A stretch of 64,000 nucleotides of DNA, taken from NCBI GenBank assembly GCA_016182845.1, contig JACPFT010000010.1, positions 230,655 to 294,654 on the forward strand, read 5' to 3'. Below, one piece after another: positions 35,219-43,169 of the stretch. Origin of the DNA: Gammaproteobacteria bacterium (GTDB taxonomy: Bacteria > Pseudomonadota > Gammaproteobacteria > Enterobacterales > Permianibacteraceae). Numbering within the stretch: the first letter of the stretch is position 1; every line of letters begins with the position of its first letter. A model generated the notes under the pieces. That model was not told the DNA's origin, searched no databases, and saw only the letters and a list, made by a program, of their open reading frames with translations. Position numbers and translations under genes: made by a program.

Positions 35219-36319
35219 TCACAACCAACCCAGGATCTCAACCTCCCCCGCCCGCTCCGCCAGCCAGATGAGGCCGAGGCCGGCGATGGCCAGGGAGCCG
35301 GCGGCGAGCAGCGGTCTGGCCGCCTCCGTCGTCCGCCGCAGCAGGATCAGCAGGGGCAGGACCCCGAGCACCAGGGCCAGCTGGCCCAGCTCCACCCCCA
35401 GGTTGAAGCCGAACAGGGCCAGGGCCTTGGCCCCCGGCGGCAGGCCCAGCTCGGCCAGGACGCCGGCGAAACCCAGGCCGTGCACCAGGCCGAAGCCGAA
35501 GCTCATGGCCCACAGCCGGCGCACCCAGGACCACAGGTTGTTGAGGGCGGCGAAGGCCACGGAGGCGGCAATCAACGATTCCACCAGCCGCGAGGGCAGG
35601 TCCAGGATGCCGAACACGGCCAGGCCCAAGGTCAGGGAATGGGCCAGGGTGAAGGCGGTGACCACGCCGGCGGCCTGCCACAAGGCGGGTCGAACCCGGC
35701 GGCCCGAATCCCCGGCCACGCCGAACAAGAGCGCCACCAGGAACAGGATATGGTCGGCGCCGATGGCGATATGGCGCAGGCCCTCGGCGACATAGCTCAT
35801 CCAGAGCCCGGCCCCCTCGCCGCCGTCCAGGTCGAGCTCGGCGCGGCTCTGCCCCGCTCCCAGGCTGGCGCTGAGGGTTTGCGTACCGGCCCGCAGGGAC
35901 AGCAGGCCGCGATGGCCCCGATCCAGCGTCCCCAGGAAGCGGTAATCCACCGCCAGCCGCCGGGCATGCGCCGGGCAGCGCGCCGCGACCAGGTAGCGCG
36001 CCGCCGGCCCGTCGTCCCGGTCCTGCAAGGCCAGCCCGTCCAGGCTCAGGGCACAGGCTTGGCCATCCGCGACGAGGAGCAGCTCCCGGACCAGGCGCTC
36101 GCGCAGCGAGCCGTCGGCGGCCCGCAGCTCGCCCCAGGTGATGCGCCCGTCCTGGTCGCCGTCCAGGCCGTAGGCCAGCTCCAGGTCGCGCACCGACACC
36201 AGCCACTCGCCCCGCAGCTCCTCGCCCTGGGCCGTGAGCCGCAGCAGGCTGTCGCCGGCTCGATGAGCCAGGGCCGGGCCGCAGAGCAGCAAGGCGCATA
36301 ACAACCAGAACCTGCTCAT
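35219..36319 (-). CDS. HupE/UreJ-family membrane protein
   Basis: A 366-residue protein: signal peptide (LLCALLLCGPALAHR), a periplasmic domain with a good EF-hand loop (DGDQDGRITWGE, residues 53-64), and then a C-terminal HupE/UreJ_2 domain with about seven membrane helices. The histidine/aspartate-rich motif HIAIGADHILFLVALLFGVA and FGLVHGLGFAGVL mark the nickel/metal-permease-like family. Substrate unknown. It overlaps the upstream TPR gene by 4 bp (ATGA), so it is the last gene of a four-gene operon with TPR, lipoprotein and DUF4331 genes. Confidence 0.86.
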   Translation of the reverse strand: MSRFWLLCALLLCGPALAHRAGDSLLRLTAQGEELRGEWLVSVRDLELAYGLDGDQDGRITWGELRAADGSLRERLVRELLLVADGQACALSLDGLALQDRDDGPAARYLVAARCPAHARRLAVDYRFLGTLDRGHRGLLSLRAGTQTLSASLGAGQSRAELDLDGGEGAGLWMSYVAEGLRHIAIGADHILFLVALLFGVAGDSGRRVRPALWQAAGVVTAFTLAHSLTLGLAVFGILDLPSRLVESLIAASVAFAALNNLWSWVRRLWAMSFGFGLVHGLGFAGVLAELGLPPGAKALALFGFNLGVELGQLALVLGVLPLLILLRRTTEAARPLLAAGSLAIAGLGLIWLAERAGEVEILGWL

Positions 36320-37377
36320 GGCGCCTCCCCGGCGCCGGTCAGCACCAAGAGCCGCTCATCGGGCAGCTCTCGCTGCAGTTGCCAGTTGCGCCTGGCCAGG
36401 TCCCGCGCCTGCTCGGCATCGCCCTCCAAGAACCAGGCGGCCCAGGCCGCTTCCCGCTCGAAGCCCGGCTCGCCCCGCGCCGCCTCGGCGGCCAGGCGCT
36501 CGCGCAAGCCGGCGATTGTCTCCGCCGCCTCGGGCCGTTCCAGTTGCCGCAGGGCATGGGCATGGCGCAGGGCGAGCCCATCCACGCCCGGGTAAGCGAC
36601 GGTCAGCTCCGCCAGCTCGGCCCAGCGGCCCTGCTCCCGGAGCAGCTCCGCCAGGGCCAGGCGCGTAGCATGCTGCTCGGGCGCCAGGCCCAGGCCGCGC
36701 TTATAGGCCCGCTCGGCAGCAGCGGCATCGCCGCGCCGCTCGGCCAGCTCGCCCAGCAGCGCATGGGCATGGGCCCGCAGCTCCGGCGCCTCCTCCCCGC
36801 CCCGCGCCAGCACGCGCTCCAGCAACCCCTCCAGGGCCGCCCGTTCGCCCGGCTGGGCCGTGGCCGCCATGCAGGACGCGCCTTCCAACTCGCCGACCCG
36901 GCCCAGGAGGGCGAGACAGGCGCGCCGCGCCTCGGGCAGGCGGCCTTGGACGCGCAGGATCTGGGCGCGCAGCCAGAGGGCATCCGCCCGACCCGGCTGG
37001 CCATGCTCCAGGACGTCCAGCTCGGCCAGGGCCCCGGCGAAGTCGTGGCGCCATTGCTTGAGCTCGGCGGCGAGCAAGCGAGCCTCGGCCGGCCAGGGCA
37101 GGGTCCCGGCGGCGAGCCAGGCCTCCGCCTGGCCGGCCAGGCGCGGCTCGCCTTCCACCCTGGCCCGATCCAGGGCACGCCGGACCAGGGCCAGGCGGCC
37201 CTCCCAGTCCGCCGGTTCCAGGGCCCTTGCGCGGCGCTGCTCGTCGCGCAAGGCCCTGCCCTCGGGCAGAACCAGGACCAGGGCATCGTCCGAGGCCGGC
37301 ACATGGACCGGGCCCAGGGCCCAGGCCGGCCCCAGGCCCAGCCAAAGCCCCAGGGCCAGAACAGCCCGCCGGCTCAT
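36316..37377 (-). CDS. Secreted TPR-repeat protein
   Basis: A 353-residue protein with a signal peptide (LALGLWLGLGPAWALGPV). The mature part is alpha-helical with tetratricopeptide-like units (DFAGALAELDVLEHGQPGRA, WLRAQILRVQGRLPEARRAC, HALLGELAERRGDAAAAERA). It is likely a periplasmic scaffold for the product of the adjacent DUF4331 or HupE gene. Start and stop overlap the neighbours by ATGA at both ends, showing tight translational coupling. Confidence 0.8.
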   Translation of the reverse strand: MSRRAVLALGLWLGLGPAWALGPVHVPASDDALVLVLPEGRALRDEQRRARALEPADWEGRLALVRRALDRARVEGEPRLAGQAEAWLAAGTLPWPAEARLLAAELKQWRHDFAGALAELDVLEHGQPGRADALWLRAQILRVQGRLPEARRACLALLGRVGELEGASCMAATAQPGERAALEGLLERVLARGGEEAPELRAHAHALLGELAERRGDAAAAERAYKRGLGLAPEQHATRLALAELLREQGRWAELAELTVAYPGVDGLALRHAHALRQLERPEAAETIAGLRERLAAEAARGEPGFEREAAWAAWFLEGDAEQARDLARRNWQLQRELPDERLLVLTGAGEAP

Positions 37378-37898
37378 GGCCCCAACAACCCGTCGTAGGC
37401 GCCCGGGTCGTCCGCCGTGCCGTCCTGGAACTCCAGGCCGTCCACGACCGCCGGTTCGCTGTCCGCGCCCTGCGCATAGGCGCTGGCCACGAAGCCGGCG
37501 AAGCTGACCTGGGTGGCGCTCACCGTCAGCAGGAAGCTCGCGTTGGCGCTCAAGCCGCCCCCGTCGTTGACCACCAGGGTGATGGTGGCCGTCCCGCTCT
37601 GCCCGGCCTTAGGTCTAAGAACCAGGCTGCGCGTGGCCCCGCTGCCGCTGACCACCAGGCCGGCGGCGTCGATCAGGGCCGTGTTGCTGGACGTGAGGCT
37701 CAGGCTGAGCTGCTCCGCCGGGGTCTCGGCATCGGCCAGCATGAGGGCGATGGGCGCGCTCACGGCGTCGCGGATCAGGCTGACATCCGCCGGCTTGGCG
37801 ACGGTCGGCGGCGTATTGGCGGGGCTGTCGCTGCCGCCCCCGCCGCCGCAGGCGGCGAGCAGGCAGAGGGCCAGCCCCGAGATCATGAGATGGCGCAT
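37374..37898 (-). CDS. Lipoprotein with Ig/cadherin-like beta domain
   Basis: A 174-residue lipoprotein: MRHLMISGLALCLLAAC, lipobox LAAC with Cys17, followed by a Gly-rich linker. Residues 30-130 look like one Big/cadherin-type beta sandwich (TPPTVAKPADVSLIRDAVSA, TATITLVVNDGGGLSANASF). The C-terminus (VVDGLEFQDGTADDPGAYDG) is short and acidic. Function unknown; genes of this sort accompany DUF4331 proteins. Confidence 0.72.
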   Translation of the reverse strand: MRHLMISGLALCLLAACGGGGGSDSPANTPPTVAKPADVSLIRDAVSAPIALMLADAETPAEQLSLSLTSSNTALIDAAGLVVSGSGATRSLVLRPKAGQSGTATITLVVNDGGGLSANASFLLTVSATQVSFAGFVASAYAQGADSEPAVVDGLEFQDGTADDPGAYDGLLGP

Positions 37899-37907
37899 AA
37901 GGCCTCC

Positions 37908-39494
37908 TTATTCGGCGTCGGTGCCCGACAGGGGCGATTTCAGATAGGGGAAGCTCGCATCGAAATCGGCGTCGGACTGGGGGGCGCCATCGGTGAAGGG
38001 CACGTTGCCCACCGGCGCCTTGGCCTTGCTTTCCTCCGCCGTCGCGCCGCAGAGCTTCAGGTTCGCCGGACTGCCGCCCGCGCCCAGGGGCAGGTCGTGG
38101 CAGAGGGCGCCCATCACCACGCGCAGGGCGATGTCCACCGTGTCGTCCCCGGGACGGCGACCGTTGGGGAAGCCGGCCAGGTCGCCGCCGGCCACGCCGA
38201 AGGCGCTCTGCTGACCCTGCGCCACCGCCGGGATCGCCGTGTTCAGGCGGGTCATTTCCGAGGGCGTCACGGTCTTCAGCTGGTTGACCCCGGGAAAGCC
38301 GGTCAGGAAGGCCGTCACCAGGTCATTGCGCGGCAGATTGGCCGGCGCCAGATCGGCGATGTTCGTGCCCAGGGTCTGGTTCACCGCATCGCGGAACAGG
38401 ATGTTGAGCAGGGCCGGCAGGCTGGGGTTGGTCACGTAAGTGGCGAACTGCCCGTCGTCCTTGGGCTGACTGGCATTGAAGCGGTCCTTGTCCTTGAGGC
38501 CGATCACCAGCTCGTTGACCAGGGGCATCGACAGACGCGAGACCTGGGTCCAGGCGCCGCCATTGACTTCCGGCTTGGCGAAGCTGGCGGATGGATTGAG
38601 CACGCGCACTTGGGGCAGGCTGGCGCTGGTCCAGCCGCCGACGACGCCGTTGCCGGAGCCGACGAGGCAGCTCTTGGGCAATTCCAGGGCCAGGCTGGTG
38701 ATATTGGCGTCGGCCGTCAGGTTGTTCTCGGCGCTCTGGGTGATGCCGCCCGGGAAGCCGCCGCCGTCGCCGGCGCCCGGCGCGCTGTCGCCCTCCACCG
38801 GCACGAAATTCACCAGGTCGAAGATCCGGCCCAGGTTCACCGCGAAGCCCTCTCGGCGCTGGCCGACGAAGACCCGGCCCGTGCCGGAACAGCCGGGAAT
38901 GGCGATGGGATGGATGAATTGATTGGCGTAGGCCGGGTAATCCGGGAAGGTCTTGCCGCCGATATTGTCATAGGGCTTGCCGAAACTCGTCGCGCCGGTA
39001 TTGGCATGGCTCACCGCCTGGCGCGTGCCGCCACGGCGATTTCCCCGCACGACATCGAGTGAATAGCTCTCGATGAAATTCAGATTCGTGCCGTCGGCGC
39101 CCACCGGCCCGATATTCTTCAGGGGCACGGCCACCGAGGCATCGCCGACCGAGAGGGCAAAACCCTGGCCGTTATTGGCCAATTTATTGCTGAAACGGAA
39201 TTGGAATGTCATGTCCTCGCGGGCATCGCCGTCGCTGTCGAAATGGATTTCGTACAGGGCTGCGCCGTCCAGGGCAAAATAATTCGGGCCGCCGTAAGGC
39301 GCTTGCAGCGGCAGGTAATTGGCGATCGCCGTGACGTAATCGCCGCGCCCCGGCTCGTAGCTGTTGAACAAATAGAAATCCGTGGAATCCACCGTCGGCA
39401 ACCGGGTGATATTCGGCGCCTCGCGGTGACTGGAAGCCGAGGCGGCGCCGCTGAACAAGGCGGCAACCGCCAGCGCGCTGAGGGAATATTTCAT
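37908..39494 (-). CDS. DUF4331 domain protein, secreted
   Basis: A 528-residue protein of the DUF4331 family: ASSHREAPNITRLPTVDSTD after the signal peptide, YLFNSYEPGRGDYVTAIANY, and FALDGAALYEIHFDSDGDAR are diagnostic. The role of the family is unknown; it is often found with HupE, TPR and ECF-sigma genes. Three ATGs follow each other (39500, 39497, 39494); the third is used because GGAG ends 7 nt before it, whereas it would be only 1 nt before the first. A good sigma-70 promoter lies about 100 bp upstream. First gene of the operon. Confidence 0.88.
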   Translation of the reverse strand: MKYSLSALAVAALFSGAASASSHREAPNITRLPTVDSTDFYLFNSYEPGRGDYVTAIANYLPLQAPYGGPNYFALDGAALYEIHFDSDGDAREDMTFQFRFSNKLANNGQGFALSVGDASVAVPLKNIGPVGADGTNLNFIESYSLDVVRGNRRGGTRQAVSHANTGATSFGKPYDNIGGKTFPDYPAYANQFIHPIAIPGCSGTGRVFVGQRREGFAVNLGRIFDLVNFVPVEGDSAPGAGDGGGFPGGITQSAENNLTADANITSLALELPKSCLVGSGNGVVGGWTSASLPQVRVLNPSASFAKPEVNGGAWTQVSRLSMPLVNELVIGLKDKDRFNASQPKDDGQFATYVTNPSLPALLNILFRDAVNQTLGTNIADLAPANLPRNDLVTAFLTGFPGVNQLKTVTPSEMTRLNTAIPAVAQGQQSAFGVAGGDLAGFPNGRRPGDDTVDIALRVVMGALCHDLPLGAGGSPANLKLCGATAEESKAKAPVGNVPFTDGAPQSDADFDASFPYLKSPLSGTDAE

Positions 39495-39592
39495 CATCAT
39501 TCTCCGTTGTGGTTCACCGATTAAGTCCATGACCAGACAGGCCGGACAACAGCGATACGCGCGACGGAAAAAGGGCGGATGCGGAATGCTCG

Positions 39593-39620
39593 ATTATTTT
39601 TTCGTGTTATTTCTTGTCAA
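39593..39620 (-). promoter_or_regulatory. Sigma-70 promoter of the DUF4331 operon
   Basis: On the reverse strand TTGACA (39620-39615) and AATAAT (39598-39593) are separated by 16 bp, inside an AT-rich stretch unusual for this window. The predicted start is about 90 nt before the DUF4331 start codon. The operon may therefore be driven by the housekeeping sigma factor rather than by the nearby ECF sigma. Confidence 0.6.
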
Positions 39621-39656
39621 GAATACCCTGAATAACCGGCCCCTGATTTTCCATTC

Positions 39657-39681
39657 ATCCTTCGACAAGCTCAGGACGAAC
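39657..39681. repeat. Single REP arm, TTCGACAAGCTCAGGA family
   Basis: A single arm (ATCCTTCGACAAGCTCAGGA and following ACG AACGG) identical to the right arm of the 516-600 element. No inverted partner is adjacent. Confidence 0.75.
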
Positions 39682-39721
39682 GGAAAAATCAACGCGTTAC
39701 GCACCAAAGCGCAGAAGGATT

Positions 39722-40387
39722 TCACAGCCGATAGATCTTGCTGCTATGGCTAACCGGCCCGGTGGGCTGGCCGGTGGGCGAGCCGCCCCGGGGCTCCTGG
39801 CTGACCGCAAGCATCCGCGCCTCGCCCAGTTGCCGCCAGACGGCGGGCTCCAGGCTCAGCTCCTCGCCGTCCCGGGCTGCGATGAGGCCCAAGGACAGCG
39901 GCAGGCCGGACTTGGGCACCAGCCAGAGCTCGTAATCGCCGTCTATGGCTTGTTGGGGAGTCATGGGGCGCAGGCTGAGGGAGGCGGTGTGCGTACCGGC
40001 CCGGACCAGCCAGCTCCCCGCGCCGCCTTGGGACGCCAGGACCGCCACATAGACCGGCCGCTCCTGGGCTTGCCGCCAGGCCCAGCCGCTCACCGCCACG
40101 GCGGACAGGCTGGCCGCCAGGGCCAGGCCTCGCCAGAAACCCAGGTGGTTCCACAGGCCGCGCTTGAATGCCCCCAGGGCCAGTACGGGGCGAGGCGGGC
40201 GGCGCTCGGGGCGCAACCAGGACAGGGCCGACAGCCGGCCGCGCCAGCGTTCCACCTCCTCGGCCAGGCGCCGGTCCCGGACCAAGAGCGCATCGAAGCG
40301 CCGGCGCGCCGGGCCGTGCAGGGTGCCTAGGGCGTAGTCGCGCGCCAGGCGGTAGGCGCGGCGCGATGGCAGGTGCTTGATGCCCAC
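39722..40387 (-). CDS. RskA-like anti-sigma factor
   Basis: A 221-residue membrane protein. The N-terminal cytoplasmic part is basic (YRLARDYALGTLHGPARRRF), followed by one membrane helix (about residues 85-105, ALAASLSAVAVSGWAW) and a C-terminal RskA domain (VAVLASQGGAGSWLVRAGTH, QAIDGDYELWLVPKSGLPLS, LGLIAARDGEEL). RskA proteins sequester an ECF sigma factor until the periplasmic part is cut. The likely start is GTG 40387, with AGGA 8 nt upstream; an ATG 36 bp upstream has no such site. No sigma gene is adjacent; the ECF gene at 33957 is the closest. Confidence 0.85.
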   Translation of the reverse strand: MGIKHLPSRRAYRLARDYALGTLHGPARRRFDALLVRDRRLAEEVERWRGRLSALSWLRPERRPPRPVLALGAFKRGLWNHLGFWRGLALAASLSAVAVSGWAWRQAQERPVYVAVLASQGGAGSWLVRAGTHTASLSLRPMTPQQAIDGDYELWLVPKSGLPLSLGLIAARDGEELSLEPAVWRQLGEARMLAVSQEPRGGSPTGQPTGPVSHSSKIYRL

Positions 40388-40523
40388 GGAGATTCCTCGT
40401 GACGCTGAGTGTCTTATCCGCACTACGCGGCAAAGTGCCGGCCGGATGCGGCCCCGGGCAAGGCCGCGTACTTGCTACTAAACTGGATACAGTCGGAAAG
40501 AACGAATCTCAAGGGGGGTGGAC

Positions 40524-41249
40524 ATGCTGGTGATCCCTGCCATCGAGTTGAAAGACGGCCTGTGCGTGCACACCGAGCATCGCCAGATGGAAGACGAGGT
40601 CTGCTTCGAGGATCCGCTCGCGGTCGTGGAGCGCCTGGTGGCGGCCGGCGCCAAGGCCTTGCACGTGGTCGACGTGAACAGCAGCCTCTCCGGCAGCCCG
40701 GAGAATGCCCACGTGGTCGAGCTGATCGCCAGGGCCTGGCCCCGGCTCGAAATCGAGGTGGCCGGCGGCATACGCCAGGAAGACCAGATCTCCCTGTACC
40801 TGCACAGCGGCGCCCGCTACGTGGTCTTAAGCCCCAAGCTGGCGCGGGACTTGGCGCGGGTCGGCGAGCTGGCCTCCGATTATCCCAGCCAGCTGCTGGC
40901 CGCCGTCGATGCCCGCGACGGGCGCTGCAGTCATGGCGATCCGGTGGACATCGCCCTGCATCTGGCCGAGGAGGGCGTGGTGGGCGTGCTCTACACCGAT
41001 ATCGCGAGCCTTGGGCCGGTCAACGGCGCCCAGCTGGAGGCGACCATGCGCCTGGCGGAACAGGCGCCGGTCCCGGTGACCGGCAACGGCCTGCTGCACA
41101 GCCTGGAGGATGCCCGGGCCTTGCGCCAGCGCGCGCCCAAGGGCCTGCGCGGCGTGCTCCTGGGGCGGGCCAGCCTGGACAGCATCGATCTGGCGGAATT
41201 GATCAAGGAAACCGGCGCCGGACGGCGCGGCAAGAATCACGTCGGCTAA
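40524..41249 (+). CDS. HisA-like TIM-barrel isomerase, divergent
   Basis: A 241-residue beta/alpha barrel related to HisA (ProFAR isomerase): MLVIPAIELKDG, HVVDVNSSLSG, EIEVAGGIRQEDQI, LAAVDARDG and LRGVLLGRASLD match the strand ends that bind the two phosphates. The first catalytic aspartate of HisA is glutamate here (Glu8 in AIELKDG), while the second (AAVDARDG) is kept. No other his gene is near, so it is probably a paralogue with modified activity. The ATG at 40524 follows AAGGGGGGTGG. Transcribed divergently from the anti-sigma gene. Confidence 0.82.
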   Translation: MLVIPAIELKDGLCVHTEHRQMEDEVCFEDPLAVVERLVAAGAKALHVVDVNSSLSGSPENAHVVELIARAWPRLEIEVAGGIRQEDQISLYLHSGARYVVLSPKLARDLARVGELASDYPSQLLAAVDARDGRCSHGDPVDIALHLAEEGVVGVLYTDIASLGPVNGAQLEATMRLAEQAPVPVTGNGLLHSLEDARALRQRAPKGLRGVLLGRASLDSIDLAELIKETGAGRRGKNHVG

Positions 41250-41251
41250 GG

Positions 41252-41370
41252 CAGTGGGGCGACGAAACCCCCAGGAGTGGGAACCAAGGGAACAGACAGA
41301 TCAACTCCGGCATGTGGCCACACCGAACATTCCCTTGGCCCCCACTCCTGGTACTTCCATGCGCCCCACG
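41252..41370. repeat. Long inverted repeat after the HisA-like gene
   Basis: Two pairs of arms are nested: GTGGGGCG (41253) with CGCCCCAC (41362), and inside it CCAGGAGTGGG...CCAAGGGAA (41271-41293) with TTCCCTTGG...CCCACTCCTGG (41331-41354). The stem would be about 30 bp with bulges and a loop of about 40 nt. It could be a transcription terminator or a repeat-derived structure. The rest of the 377-bp gap holds a second hairpin region, below, and a short palindrome at 41563-41600. Confidence 0.7.
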
Positions 41371-41411
41371 AGTGGTCTGTGCGGAGTGTCCGTTACTCCA
41401 TTTCGGCGCCT

Positions 41412-41487
41412 GAAACCCTGATACGGCGTTGCCGCTCCTCGCCATAGCCCTGCTATGACTCGTCGCGGCGCCTTGTCTCAGGGCTTC
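41412..41487. repeat. Small palindromic repeat
   Basis: An inverted pair GAAACCCTGA (41413-41422) and TCAGGGCTTC (41478-41487) encloses a second imperfect pair, GGCGTTGCCGCTCCTCGCC and GACTCGTCGCGGCGCC, around the loop ATAGCCCTGCTATG. No second copy was seen in the window, but the layout resembles known dispersed repeats of Gammaproteobacteria. Confidence 0.55.
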
Positions 41488-41626
41488 GGGCATCCGAACT
41501 AAAGTTAACGGAATTACCCGCACAAACCACTAGGGCCTCCCGGCCTCGGTCGCATTCTTGGTTCATTAGCCTGAACGGGCTGTTAACAGCCCGGGCCGCG
41601 CGCGGGCGGCCATCATACCCAAAGCA

Positions 41627-42274
41627 CTACCACTTGTGGGGAAGCGGCTTCTTGATCACGATATAGCCGGTCTCGGTGTCGATATACCCGCCCAGACGCA
41701 GGTCCTTGAAGATGCGCGCCACCATCTCCCGCGAGGCGCCGACCCGGGTGGCCAGCTCCTGCTGGGTCATCTTGTCCTTAACCACGCGCACGCCCCCTTC
41801 CTCCACCGAGAGATTGAGCAAGGTCACGGCGATGCGGCCGTAGACGTCCATGAGTCCCAGGCGGCGTATGGTCTCGGTGGCATTGACCAGGCGCGCGGTC
41901 AGATCACCCATGATGGCGAGGGCGAATTCCGGCAGCTCCTTGAGCGCCACCTGGAAATCCGCGGCCGAGAGCTGGGCGATGCGGCATTCCTCCAGGGTCA
42001 TCACCGAGGCGGTGCGCGGACTGCCCTGGATCAGGGACAGCTCGCCGAAGACCTCGCCTTCGCCGTGGGTGTTCATGAGGATTTCCTTGCCCTCGTCGTC
42101 GTCCAGATAGACCTTGACCTTGCCGGACATCAGAAAATACAGGCAATGGGCCGCATCGCCCTCGGTGATGATCTGGGTGTGCTTGTGATACTGGCGGATC
42201 TGCATGTGCTGCGCCAGGGCGGTGCGCTGGGCATCCGTCAGGCTGGCCAACAAACTGAATTGCGCTAATTCCAT
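41627..42274 (-). CDS. CRP/FNR-family transcription regulator, cAMP-binding type
   Basis: A 215-residue protein. The N-terminal cyclic-nucleotide pocket reads GEVFGELSLIQGSPRTASV, with the Glu and the Arg-Thr needed to hold cyclic-nucleotide phosphate (Arg-Ser in E. coli CRP). The C-terminal helix-turn-helix TQQELATRVGASREMVARIF is nearly the CRP reading head. No FNR-type iron-sulfur cysteines are present. It probably regulates by cAMP or a related nucleotide. It lies 2.4 kb from the cyclase fusion at 44688-49148. Its upstream region has an imperfect GTGAAAATGTCAC site at 42440-42452. Confidence 0.9.
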   Translation of the reverse strand: MELAQFSLLASLTDAQRTALAQHMQIRQYHKHTQIITEGDAAHCLYFLMSGKVKVYLDDDEGKEILMNTHGEGEVFGELSLIQGSPRTASVMTLEECRIAQLSAADFQVALKELPEFALAIMGDLTARLVNATETIRRLGLMDVYGRIAVTLLNLSVEEGGVRVVKDKMTQQELATRVGASREMVARIFKDLRLGGYIDTETGYIVIKKPLPHKW

Positions 42275-42545
42275 GGCTTTCCTCTCATTCGCCTCGACTG
42301 CTACCGGGCGTTTCGCCGCGTCGGCAGTGTAACCCAGCCGACTGGGGCGGCAAACCGCTTGCCGTCGCGTCCACGCGTTCCCGGTATTCCACGCTGTGAA
42401 ACGCCTCTGACTGTAGCAAGCAAGACCCGACCTGGCGCCGTGAAAATGTCACAGGCGCGCACGGCCATATTACGTCGTAGTCGACGCCGGCAAGCTCCTA
42501 CTCTGAAAGCGTGGTGATGAGATGAATACGCTCGGAGGTGAAATC

Positions 42546-42767
42546 ATGAAAGCACGCATGCTGTCTTTATACGGGATTCTCGGCGTACTCGCCCTGCTCG
42601 GCGGCTGCGCGGCCACCGGCCCCGCTCATCTGGGCAGCGATCTCAGCGGCATGGAGGCCAGCGACGAGATCAAATACTGCTCACCGGGCTCGGCCATAGT
42701 GCACGAAATCCACGGCGACCGTCTGATCCCCCCGGCCCGACCCTATGACGGCGGGACCTGCAAGTAG
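42546..42767 (+). CDS. Small lipoprotein
   Basis: A 73-residue protein with a lipoprotein signal (LSLYGILGVLALLGGC, lipobox LGGC, Cys21). The mature part (about 50 residues) carries two further cysteines in EIKYCSPGSA and DGGTCK. No family recognised. GGAGGTG lies 6 nt before the ATG. The divergent CRP-family gene shares its upstream region. Confidence 0.72.
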   Translation: MKARMLSLYGILGVLALLGGCAATGPAHLGSDLSGMEASDEIKYCSPGSAIVHEIHGDRLIPPARPYDGGTCK

Positions 42768-42881
42768 TCCAGAAGCGGCGTAATGGCAGGCCCCATTCGG
42801 GCGCTGCGCCACGCCAGGATTCTCCGGCGGCAGTGACATATTCACGGTCGCCGGAGTCGTTGAAGTGATAATGTTTATCTA

Positions 42882-43147
42882 GGGTCTGTTTACCTTTACC
42901 ACGCCATCGCGTTGCCGCCCCAAAAGGCGCCAGGCGAGGCGCGAAACATGAGGTTTAGTCATTCTAAATGAATGTTGAGCAACGAAGCATGGCGCCTTTT
43001 GGGGCGCAACCCGAAGGGACGGACTGCCTTTGGGCACATTCCGGCGTTGCTCATCGTTCATGTGCAATGAGCACATCACACTCCTCGCGCCTTGGACTGT
43101 GCCCAAAGGCAGTCCGTCGCGATGGTGTGGTAAAGGTAAACAGACCC
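42882..43147. mobile_element. MITE-like element, copy 2
   Basis: A 266-bp element, the reverse complement of copy 1 (12939-13203) with about a dozen or so differences. The same 19-bp terminal inverted repeats (GGGTCTGTTTACCTTTACC) and a flanking TA on each side (42880-42881 and 43148-43149) are present. The internal hairpins are conserved: a stem at 42911 and following with its complement at 42990-43010, and GGACTGCCTTTGGGCACA at 43021-43038 with its complement at 43099-43116. It fills the 402-bp gap between the small lipoprotein and the Sel1-type gene. No transposase is encoded. Confidence 0.9.
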
Positions 43148-43169
43148 TAATACACGGAAGGAGAAATCG

